64,000 nucleotides of DNA, taken from the NCBI GenBank assembly GCA_014607495.2, contig CP053170.1:1178001-1242000 (forward strand), read 5' to 3'. This document shows, one piece after another, positions 1-10,300 of the stretch; the first letter of the stretch is position 1, and each line of letters opens with the position of its first letter. A program made the translations under genes and the position numbers. Source of the stretch: Carposina sasakii (lineage: Eukaryota; Arthropoda; Insecta; Lepidoptera; Carposinidae). The notes below the pieces were generated by a model. The model was not told the DNA's origin, did no database searches, and worked only from the letters and a program-made list of their open reading frames with translations.

Positions 1-28
1 GTGAATAGGTTTAATTCTCATTTTCCAG

Positions 29-1963
29 ATAAACGACATTCACCGTCTGATAGCTCGCGAGATAGCGAAAGACGAGCAGAGCTTCAACAACGCGGCGAGG
101 CAAAACGAGGAGTTCTTGCAGAAAGAGAAAAGGGTATGCTCTTATTTATTTATCTAAAGAACATACAGCATATCACATATAACAGATCTTTATTTCATCA
201 TACAGTTCTTAGTGATGACCCACCCACTGAAACTTAATAATATAGTCGTAGGTGCTTTGTAATGCTTTTTAAATGTAAGTTCGTGCTTGCTCTTTCTTGC
301 TTGAAACACATGAATGTTTCCACTGTGGAAACTAGATGTCGTTGCTCTAATGTGTAATCGTATTTACCATTATAGGAAGACGATAAGAGAAAGGCGCGTA
401 TTGAGAAGCATCGTCAGGAGATCATGCAACAGATCAATAATAAGGAACGAGCGAGGTGAGGGCCCTGCAGGCCTACTCGTATTTGCTACATATCTTTTCA
501 ACAGATTACTTAGATTAAGCACGATTGTACTTAATAAATGGAAGTAGCATGTACATATGTAGGAAACGGGAGATCGAGCCCCGGGGGAGGCCTACGTCCA
601 GCAGCGGATTGCAATAACAATAAATATTAACATACTTCGTCGGTTGGATGCAGGCTGCTTCCGACCGGTCGGAGTGGAGGTTGTTGGGGGAGGCCTGTGT
701 CAAACAGTGGACCTCCCAGTGCTGTAAATGATGATACTTTACATACTTCACAATAGTTCACAATATATTTAACCTAGTCCCACATTAAGATCCCTAAGGT
801 CTTGTGTCATGGCCCATGGGACTCGTGGGTACCCCCTAAAACAACGGTATATAAAGACATACATAGAAACATCCATGACTCGGAACTCCGATGAACTCGA
901 AATTCAATCAATGGTTGCACCTACCGGGATTTGAACCCAGGACCTATGGCGTCGGAAGCAGGGTCATCACCAACTACACCAATCGGCCGTCAATAGGCTG
1001 ATGTGAATTTGTGCATCGTATTCTCAGAGCGGAATTACGTGAGAAGATTCACAACGAGGGAGTGGCGCTGCGCATGGAGCAAGACCAGCAGGACAAATAC
1101 GAGAGGATGATCATCAAACAGAAGGTAAGACATTCACAGAAGGTACATGGCAATTTCCTACACTGGGGCAGCCAGAACTGCAGTTAAGAAGGAGATTCCT
1201 GTCTGGATTTCTCGTTCGCATAGCGTGGTTAGCCCATGGCAATGCCTAACACCCTCCGGCCAGATGGACCGATGACTGGATGTCAAAAACGGCAGATAGA
1301 GCCGTGTGGGATGATGCTCTGGGGGAGGCCTATTTCCAGCAGTGGACTGCAATAGGCTGACGAGAGATAGCATGGGTAGATGTAAAAGATCAGGGATAAG
1401 CTAGCAGCTTTTCGCTAGCTTATCACCTGAGAATGTCCCTGAGTTCCATAGTCGACTCTTACGACATGCACCGAAGGAGATGCAGCTGATGTATTCTAGC
1501 GAAGCCCCGCATCAGCACAGCTAAGGCATTGCGTATGAATGTGGAAATTGTAGATTATGGTGGGAGGCAAATGTTAGCCAGTGATTGGCTCATATTGCGC
1601 AGCGTAGGTCTCATTAGTAGGTACATATAAACACGGCTGTGTTCCCAAAAAGAGGTAGCCAGAACTGCTAGATCCCAAATGACAGCTACTAGCTTTAGAT
1701 TAGAATTATTATTTTTTAATTCAAAGGTCTTTAGGCAGCCGCACACGGGCCACCGGTTAAACGCCGCCACCGGTATATTTCCTGTACTTTTCATACATAA
1801 GTTCTCGTGGCGGCGTTTGTAGCTGTGGCCGGTGGCCCGTGTGCGGCGAGACTTACTGATTCAACATCTATCTAATTTTCAGGTTGCAACGATGAGACAG
1901 CAAAAGGTCGCCGAAAAGTACGTGAAGGAAGTGGAACAAACTCTCGGGAAGTATGGCTACTAA
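29..1963 (+). CDS. CFAP45: CFAP45-like ciliary coiled-coil protein, C-terminal exons (partial)
   Basis: Four exons: 29-133, 376-455, 1028-1124 and 1883-1963 (TAA at 1961-1963). All have AG/GT borders and matching phases (0, 2, 0). They encode the last about 120 residues of a highly charged helical protein; upstream exons lie before the window. The reading frame includes EQSFNNAARQNEEFLQKEKR, then EKHRQEIMQQINNKERAR, then an NEGVALRMEQ stretch, and ends AEKYVKEVEQ...GKYGY. Order and spacing fit the end of the trichohyalin-plectin-homology domain of CFAP45, including the 'F/H-EG..L' and 'EKY..E.E' landmarks. CFAP45 is a known microtubule inner protein of ciliary and sperm-tail doublets, so in a moth it would be expected in sperm and sensory cilia. 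The family call rests on remembered alignment. Other TPH proteins (CFAP53, MNS1) are less good fits. Intron 3 (1125-1882) is loaded with repeats. Confidence 0.72.
565..735 (+). repeat. Family E repeat fragments (two)
   Basis: Two diverged copies of the tail 'gggggaggcctacgtccag...tggactgca' lie at about 570-612 and 690-728, inside the intron between CFAP45 exons 2 and 3. The same tail recurs at 1320, 13690, 15520, 18115 and 21280. It resembles the 3' end of a non-LTR retrotransposon; in one copy it reads as ...[16 protein letters not shown]. No reverse transcriptase is attached, so the parent element is not identified. Confidence 0.6.
762..1005 (-). mobile_element. tRNA-derived SINE, family C, copy 1
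   Basis: On the minus strand this copy begins at about 1005 with a polymerase III A-box-like segment (gattggtgtagttggt). A B box (ggttcaaatcc) follows at about 930, and then a tail containing 'ccttagggatcttaatgtgggactag'-type sequence, written here only in part. Full relatives lie at 4628-4852, 14465-14665, 18216-18384 and 25975-26195. The B box in the other copies is the canonical ggttcgaatcc. Confidence 0.75.
1140..1362 (+). repeat. Family E repeat, copy 2 (LINE-tail-like)
   Basis: It ends 'gggggaggcctatttccag' followed by 'cagtggactgcaataggctga' at about 1360. Its upstream half includes 'tggcaatgcctaacaccct' and 'gatgactggatgtcaaaaa'. It lies in the intron before the last CFAP45 exon. It is probably a truncated non-LTR retrotransposon 3' end. 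Confidence 0.6.
1737..1848. repeat. GC-rich inverted repeat
   Basis: Left arm about 1737-1770 contains cgcacacgggccaccgg and aaacgccgccac. Right arm about 1806-1848 contains the reverse complements, with an 8-base insertion between the two blocks. It lies 35 bp upstream of the last CFAP45 exon. It looks like a fold-back MITE or a decayed palindrome. Confidence 0.7.
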
Positions 1964-2012
1964 GGGCATGGCAAATGCTAAAGTAGCAGCGCTCAAGCCG
2001 AGGACTTACAAA

Positions 2013-2294
2013 AGTGTGACTATAAATTGAGGCCACCAGAACCAGAGTGGCCCAAACCACAATTTGTGAAAATATTAGTTAAGCACGACAATGCCCCTTT
2101 CAAACCCCCAAGCTCAAAGCCAGAGTGGCTCAAAGGTAATTTCAGTAAACAATCATAGATGACATAAAAAAAATATGTTGTGGCATCTTGATTCTTATTA
2201 AAATATTAATAGAGCATAGTATTTTGGCATATATCCACATATTCGTATTTTGTATTTGGGCCACTCTGGTTCTGGTGGCCTCAATTATCACACG
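2013..2294. repeat. Fold-back element with long inverted arms
   Basis: Left arm 2013-2061 and right arm about 2248-2294 are inverted copies. Both contain ttgaggccaccagaaccag and gagtggccca, and match over about 45 bp with few differences. A weaker internal echo (gccagagtggctcaaa) lies at about 2119. A MITE-like palindrome of about 280 bp, 50 bp past the CFAP45 stop and so probably within its 3' UTR or immediate flank. Confidence 0.75.
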
Positions 2295-3424
2295 TTAAAG
2301 TTTGTTAAATTCAGATTGTTTAAGTTCAGAATCATTAAATCGGAATCGGTCATTCTGGAAATTGAACTTTTGGACCAGGAAAATCTTCACCAGCTAAAAA
2401 ATATGTTGCGTTTACAGTTTACACAAAAATTCTTGTAATTTATGTATGTACGTACTTAAGTACTTATAGTTCATATTTGTTTAGTAGATACGATATTATA
2501 ATATGATATAATTTACTTTATAAATTATGTGCATAATAAATTATTTTGCTATGGATCCATTGTTAATATTAGCTGCACCGGTAGCATGGCAAAAACGCAA
2601 CGCGGGTTTTTTTATCAACCGCGCGCGCGTTTCCAGTCACCAAATGCGAGCATGGCAATGACAGAGATTCGGAACACGCGCGCGACGTGTCTTTTGGACA
2701 ACTCGTGGAAGTGGTGCTACCATTGCGAAAGTAAAATGAACATTATTACGTTCAACACTGAATCGGTAATTGAATTGATATACAGTCACACGAAACGTCA
2801 AAATTAGCGATAAGCCCCGCGTGAATTTAATGGTAAAACGCCCATTTATTAGTAAAAATTTGAACAATGTGTCAAAAATGCTAGTTTTGATGAGATGCCT
2901 TAATTAAATTCAATCACTGCTCTTGAATGTAGAAGAAAATGGCATGTAAATGGACCTTATATGTAGCTTTGTTTCTTTATTCTTTATTGCACACACACAA
3001 AAAGAAATATGGCATACAACATTAAAGAAGAGATGCATGTACAATGGCAAGCTTATCTCTACCAGAGATCTCTTCCAGCAAGCCAAGCAAGTAAAGAGAA
3101 ATTGTTAACAACGGGGTAACATGTGCAATTAAACAAATTTTAAGAAACTACAAAACTACATTAAGAAAAAAAAGGAGAAAAAACAAATGACAGCATATTC
3201 ATATAATGGACAGGTAGTGATCCTTCAGCTTTTCCCTAAATGTGCCAACAGTGTTGATTCTTGCTTGAGGGACAGTTAAAACAACAATAATAATCTATGT
3301 AAATTAATAATCATGATTTATTTTTTAGTCTAGGAACATACATAACATACAAACAGCCATAACATCAAGAATTAATGAGAATACATTATCATAAAAACGT
3401 CAGAACAACTACATTTATTTACAC

Positions 3425-3610
3425 CAGTGGTTCCCAAAGTGGTCCAGGTGGACCCTCAGGGGTCCACAGGAGACTCGGTGGGGGTCTACGTTAATGTGAA
3501 AAAATGGAGGTTCACAATTAATTTGTATATGGTGTAGGCCTGTAGGGGGTCTACCAGAACCAGTTAACTTTTAAAAGGGGTCTATGAGTAAAAAAGTTTG
3601 GGAACCTCTG
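3425..3610. mobile_element. Non-autonomous hAT MITE (186 bp)
   Basis: Terminal inverted repeats are cagtggttcccaaa at the left and tttgggaacctctg at the right. The element is bounded by an exact 8-bp target duplication, atttacac (3417-3424 and 3611-3618). The CAGNG ends and the 8-bp duplication define a hAT superfamily insertion. There is no coding capacity. Confidence 0.9.
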
Positions 3611-3620
3611 ATTTACACAC

Positions 3621-3766
3621 TTGGGCGATTCCGGCACACTTAAACCTAAACGTAAATTTAGTCCTACCTGTCCCTTTCTCTCTCAGCCATTTATGTTAAG
3701 GACGGAGAGAGATAGCACTGACTAAGATTAGGTTTAGGTTTAAGTGTGACTGCCGGAATCGCCCAT
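3621..3766. mobile_element. Family F fold-back MITE, copy 1
   Basis: Inverted ends gggcgattccggca / tgccggaatcgccc continue inward as cacttaaacctaaa / tttaggtttaagtg. The interior has a further inversion (ccctttctctctcagcca against ggagagagatag). Relatives lie at 3888-4016, 22171-22298 and 56686-56840. It sits 10 bp after the hAT MITE's target duplication. Confidence 0.85.
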
Positions 3767-3887
3767 ATTGGAAATTTTTATTTTAACCCTCTTAATTGTT
3801 TTGCCTTATGTAATACAATTGTAGTTACTCCACACATTCTCTCACACACATGCATAGAAATAATCATAATTATAAAGGTAATATGGT

Positions 3888-4016
3888 CGATTGGACCATT
3901 CACTTCGTAAACTTATATTTAGTCTGGTCTGTCCCTCTCCATCCTTAACATAAATGGCCGAGACAGAAAGGGACAGGGATCTTAAGTTTAGGTTAGTGTT
4001 ATGATCAGAATCAAGC
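3888..4016. mobile_element. Family F fold-back MITE, copy 2 (decayed)
   Basis: Same interior as copy 1 (tgtccctctccatccttaacataaatggccgag, quoted in part: ccttaacataaatggccgag). The ends 'ggtcgattggacc' and 'gatcagaatc' are diverged. It is within 375 bp of the borealin stop codon on the opposite strand. Confidence 0.7.
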
Positions 4017-4022
4017 ATAATT

Positions 4023-4028
4023 TTTATT
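4023..4028 (-). terminator. Candidate poly(A) signal for borealin
   Basis: AATAAA on the minus strand, 363 bp past the borealin stop. It is one of few canonical hexamers in this stretch. It is a candidate only, because no transcript evidence is available. Confidence 0.35.
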
Positions 4029-4390
4029 TAAAATACTATTGTAATACAAATAGCATTCTCCAATGTCAATATTCGTTACATTACTTTGGACTTTACACAA
4101 CTGTATACAGAAACTCATGAACGCATAAAGAAACACGGATAGATCGTTGCCACTACACAGAGTGAAGCATTCATAGTAAGCTCGGTAACGTGTATTCCAT
4201 GGAGTAGGTATTGATGCGTTATCCACCCACACATACAAACCTTAGTAAGCTCGGCGCCTACCAGAAAATACGCACACATGAGTAACGCGCCGCCATTACG
4301 GTGCTTCAACCTGTGCAGTGACAGCATTCCGTCCGTCGTTCTCTATACGTTCATGCATAAAATATTACTCTCCTATAGTAATACCAGGAG

Positions 4391-7300
4391 TTAGTCCCTT
4401 ACGGTCTTGACTCCCAATTTGACCACCTTATCGATGTTATCTTTCAGGGTTTGCAGCTGCTGTAACACCTGAAAAAATAATTAGATACATACATATAATC
4501 ACGCCTTTATCTTTTACGGGGTAGGCAGAGCATCAAGGGCCGATAGAAACACATGGTACCACTTCTGACCAATTTTGAGGGTATAGTTGAGATGTACAAG
4601 TTCGGTTAGTAACATATATTCACACACACACATTCGCACACTTCACAACACATTAACCTAGTCCCACACTAAGATCCCTAAGGTCTTGTGTCGTGGGTAC
4701 TAAGCAACGGTATATAAATACATAGATAAGTATATAAACATCCATGACTCGGAAACAAACATCGATATTCATCACATCAATGTTTGCACCTACCGGGATT
4801 CGAACCCAGGACCTATGGCGTCGCAGGCAGGGCCACTACCAACTACACCAATAGTAGTGACAGGTGGTCAGCCCATCGCCTACAAAACACCAAGACCATC
4901 TTGTCCCTCTACTGACTTGTACTGTATGCCCGGGAAGAGAAGCAGCTGTCGTATTATACGTTTTTTTTTCACTCCCAGAGCAGCATAGAAAAAACAAAAT
5001 AACATTAATAGTAATTACACAGATATAGTATACTAAGGGCCGATTTCAGAAGGAAGAATAAACTGAATGCTGCAGGTATATTGTACGATGTCCTTTATTT
5101 TCAATCCGAGGGCTTAGTGTGAGTTTTCACTTCGAACTCGTTCGCGTTAACGTAAAGCAGCTAACCAATCATATTATGGCGTTGTAATATGATGTCATGA
5201 AAGCGCTACGTGATTGGTTAAACTGTTTACGTTTACGCGATCGAGTTCGAAGTCAAAACTCGCACTAAGCCCTCTGGCCCCCACGATACGATACGATAGT
5301 GTGGGGACCGCTATTAAACTCTGCGCTCCTTTTAATATCTTAAGTCTTCATTCACTCACTATTAATTTTCGCTATCGCATTAGTTAAGTGGCCTCGAATC
5401 GGGGAGGCCTTTACCCAGCTGTGGGATATCGCTTACCTTGCTGTCCATGAGCGAGAAGGGGATGTAGTCGAGCGACTGTCGCAGCTGTTTGGGCTGCAGC
5501 GACAGCATGGTGCCGTCCTGTAGCATTATGTTACAGCTTGCCTTCTCTCCGGGCTGCATGCTGCCAATACGGATGACAGTTACGAATTTTATTTATATCG
5601 AAAGATGAAAGATAAAAAAATTAAAGAAACATTTGCGGAAGAAAAACTTCGATAGCGTGAAAACTTTCAGAGATATGACAATTTTAAAATCACAATTTCG
5701 CGGCTTGCCCAAAAACGTTCCATACAAACGGCTACTGTACTATGCCGTCACGCCTAAGTGACTTGTATGCTTGTTGAAGAACTTTTGTTCGACAGCTAGG
5801 TATATTAAATATTGCGATTATAAATATGTCACAAAACAAAAGTTGCTGTAAATCATGCAGGTGGTCACGTGATGTTGTAATTTTCAATTAATTTCACATT
5901 TAAAAAATGGACTTGCCCACCCAACTTTGAAGGCTTATTACTACCTCATTTGGACACTAAATCAAATTGTAATTTTACAGATAGGTATGATTATTAATTC
6001 TGATAAACGTAAAAAGGCCTGAGGGTATAATAAAGTTTTCTTTTTAGGTTTTTTAACTGTAGGGTATATAAGGTTGTGTATGAATGTAAGCGGTGATAGC
6101 CCAGTGGTTAAGACGTGCATGTTCCAAGCGGGAGGCGTAAGTTCGATCCCAGTCACGGGCCTGTACCAATGAATTTATTTCATGTACAGATTTTAATATT
6201 GTAAAATTGTCACTTAGCTCGTGCCTCGGAAAGCACGTAAAACCGTTGGTCCTGCGCCTGATCGGCTTTCCGTCCCATCGGACTATGAGAGTGACGGAAT
6301 AGAGAGTGCATAAGATCTCCTGCGTACCTGGCCAATCTCCGTAGAGATTGGTCGCCTTGACCGAAATACGGTCGGATATCATCATATAAGGTTGTGTGTG
6401 AATGTACTAACTTGTAGACAGTGGGTACCATAACTGGCGAGCCTGACATGGACACCACCATCTCCCCCTGACGCGGCTGACGCAACAGCGTCAGGGCGGT
6501 GTCCTTTGTCACCTGGAAACCAGAAGTCCACTGAACATCCTCTCAAACCTAACTCAGGTGTTGACAACGGCTTTAGGCTTCACGAAACGATTTAATGTAG
6601 AATAAAAAAATATTTAATACTAGCGGCCGCCCGCGACTTCGTCCGCGATGGGAAACTGCTCCCGTGCGTAGCCGGGGCGGGTCCCTAGTCATACGTATAA
6701 ACCTTTCACTTATCTAATGAGCAAATTATTATCACTACATATTTTAAAAAACGGAATCAGAATCCGTTTCGTAGTTTCAAAGATCTAAGCAAACTTAGGA
6801 ACAGACAGTGGGAGGCGACTTTGTTTTTAATAGTGATACTATTTGATAACTAGTGGACGCCCGCGACTCCGTCCGCGTGGACTACAGAAAAAACAAAATA
6901 TCGAAATTATCAGGGATAAAAACATTTACCCGGGATAAAAAGTAGCCTATATGTTAAGTGGGACCTGTCACAATATATTCTTGAAAACTGCATCGAAATC
7001 GGTCCAGCCGTTTCTGAGATTAGCGTACACAAACATCGATCCGTTACAATTTTATTACATGTATAGATAAAATATTTTTTTTTATAAAATTCATCTCAAC
7101 CTCAAATTCAACTGTTGAGGGTGCTAAACAAATAAACATGCACAAATGCACTCGAAAAACATAACCCTCCTTCTATCTCAGTCAGCTAAAAATAACGCAG
7201 CAAAATCAGGTAAATGACCATGTACCTATTTACTCAGCTAAAAAAACTGGTAATTAACTATTGAATTTAGGCATTAAAAACATACCTTAGGCGTGATAGC

Positions 7301-10300
7301 CGGGTAGTTGTCGATAGCGTTCTTGTTATACGCCGGTGTGCGGTACACAGAGCGGGACTGGCGACGCGCGGGTTTGAGCGACGTCGCCAGTTTGCGCGTA
7401 CTCGCGGTGGCGGAACGCGAGCGGCGGGCGGTGCGCGGCACGGCCGGTTCCGCTGGAATACGCGGTCAAGTTACACTATGTAAGGATGCCTGTGAAGCAC
7501 AGCGGATCGAGGCTGCGGAGCGGAGAAACGGACAAATTTTAACCAATGAGATGGTATAAAATATCGACTCAGTTGCAATCCTATCGGTTAACATTTCTCA
7601 ATTTCTCCGCTCCGGTGGACAGACAGACTTACGAGCGACGAAGAAGTTCGATAAGGTATTGGTAAAATTTCTATCAAAGCTGTTAGTTATTGCGTAGCAA
7701 TTAGAAAGAAGAAAGAAACGTTTATTTTTTCGCCACACACACACACATATAAAAAATTACAGGCTAAAATATATAAAGTGGGTATAATTATTATATGGTT
7801 GCGTTCTCGATCGCGGGTAGCCATATGCAGGAGCCCAAACGAGATCCCACAGCCACGTTTAGCAAAGCACACGTGTAAATGATCGGTGGCAAGTCTAAGA
7901 AAATACCCGAGTTTCTAAGGCGACTCTTATGATAGCGTCATTTGAGATATTAAAATATGTTTGGCAGATTTAAAAAAAAACTTGAAGCATCGACAGTCGA
8001 AAACAGAAAACGCAAGATAATGTAAAAAAAGGCATGGGTTCTCATAAGTAGGTACGAAAAATAGGATAGCAGTAAATCGAGGTAAATAATGGGCAAAATC
8101 GGCCCTATGGCCTGGTTCCCACCATGCTGGACCGGCGGATCTGCCGGAAACCGGACAGGTGTTCACACTACACTGGATCCCACAAGAAAATCGGCCCCCT
8201 GATTACCTAATTTGCAATAGCAAAGCCGAAGCAAAGCGATAGCGAAAATTGTACAATATTCGCCTTGAAATGTCGGTTCCTTTGAAATTCATTTTACGTA
8301 ATACAAATTTGACAAGCAATCAGAGATTTTTGTACAATTTTCGCTATCGCTTTGCTTTTGCTAGTTAGGTAATAAGGGGGCGGTACTCAGTGACCAAACG
8401 CTCGGTAAAAATGCCGGACTCGGGATAACGTGAACAGCTCTATATAAATTGTACAGCCACTAGCCCTTCCGGCAGTTTTACCGTGAACCCGCACTCAATG
8501 AAATCAATAATGATATGATAAGTAAAAAAAATACATTAATGAAATACAGTATGATTGAAGCCAGGAACTCACCAAACTTCTTCGGCTTGTCTCCGGAGCC
8601 CTGCGAGTTCTCGGTGAGGTAGCCTGCCCCAAAAGCACCCGTTAGTGGAAACGTGATGATTAAATGATGCAAGTTTGTATAAACTAGAAAGTTACGGGCA
8701 TATTTTACAGAGGGCATGAATATGATTATAGATTAAGAGGTAGAACTGATGCTATGTTCGTACAGATAGGAGGCTTTCTTAGCGCCTACGGCCTAGTGGC
8801 TTGCCTCGAGCCTGTTGTCAAAAAATAAACATGTTTGATTCATGATTGTTTTGTTATATACACGCCAAGCGAACAGTGCGGTCGCGACATTTCTAAAAAT
8901 TTTAGAAACGTCGTGACCGCACCGCGCGCTTTAATATTTAATGTTCGTTGTACCTAACTACTTGCTAGGTGACACGCTAGGCTTTAGTGGCTAAGAAAAC
9001 ATCCTGCCTATGCAGACGTAGCCTATGAAGTGTTGGATGGACTGCATAGGAGAGAATATGCGCGTACTGGGAGTGAGTAATGAGACGATAGGGATGAATG
9101 GAAGAGTATATACATATTGCGCCGGCCACAAGTAAATGGGAAGAGGTCAGGAAGAAGCCTATAATTTCGAGGTAAATAGCATGTTTTGAAGAAGATTTAA
9201 TGTTTCAGACATCTTATAACATGGATGCCATTTTTAACAACATTAAAGGTTAATGCATCTTTAATACAATGAGATTGTTAATGATGAAAAAGAAAACAGT
9301 GGAAATTAACATTTTTGTCTGATATTATTATTTATTACTTACCTAATTTCATTGACAAATAAGGCCCATTTAGGAGTCTTAACTGTTTTATGTGTGTGAT
9401 TTGCACCTACGGTGTGTTTAATAAGTTTAAAGGATTGTTGTTTGTTGGTGAAACAGAATGTAAATTGAAATAATTAATCACAAGTTTCTACATAGTGGCA
9501 GGTAGATACAGATAGAGGCAAACTTTATGAACTTTGACCTTGTATATAGAAACAAAATATAAGGTCTATTTGGTGGTAAGGTACGGGCGCGGAGGCGGGG
9601 AAGCGCATGATTGGTTGATCCGTCACCTTCTCCCCCGCGCGCTGCGCCTACGTCCCCGCTTACTCCTGAATACACTCGCGAGCAGTAATAGTTGATTATT
9701 ATTTTGGTTGTTTTGTCAAAAAATATTGTTGATTTTTATTAAAATTCCAAGTACCTCTGCTTTTAATTCAGATCCTATATATAAGAAATATCGTATTTAC
9801 CTAAAATAAAAATAAAAAATAAGTTTATACTTACCTAATTATCATTTTTCAAAGTTATTACCCTACCTTAAGTGCTTTTAAAACACAGCACATTTTTCTA
9901 TAAATTAAGGTGAAATATGGAAATAATAAAAATATCTTCTTTCAGAAAAAATAACTTACTGAAAAAGTAATAAAAATTCATACCCGATTATCTATGCTCG
10001 TAAGTACAAATGCGCGAACTTTCCCCTTTCATGTGACTCGATGTTCATAAAGTTTGCCTCAATCTGTACTACTCAAGGTATTTTATAAATTGAAGAAAGA
10101 TGCTACTGAAACATGCACTAAATGAATAAAAATTGAAATTAAACTTTGAAATCTTATAGAAATGTTCATATCAAAGTAAAGTGTAAATATTCTAAGTTCA
10201 TACCATCGTCCTGTGAAGCAGATCTACAAGAATTTCTTGTGCTTCGTGTGTTTGTTACTTCTTTTAAATGAAGTTCTGTGTTCTGAAAAATAAATGATTT

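Larger units (their letters stand above)
1964..4390. other. Intergenic stretch between the CFAP45 and borealin 3' ends
   Basis: The two genes converge here. The stretch holds the fold-back element 2013-2294, a hAT-type MITE (3425-3610), two family F fold-backs (3621-3766, 3888-4016) and otherwise AT-rich DNA. The segment 2585-2820 is richer in CpG (cgcgcgcg runs) and open on both strands, but neither translation resembles a known family, so I do not call a gene. A possible poly(A) signal for CFAP45 is AATAAA at 2535-2540, 570 bp past its stop and beyond the fold-back element. Confidence 0.6.

Noticed and set aside
6053..6567. Minus-strand 100-110 codon open frames at 6053-6567
   Set aside because: They combine borealin exon 6 with intron and SINE sequence. 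Only 6412-6512 is coding.
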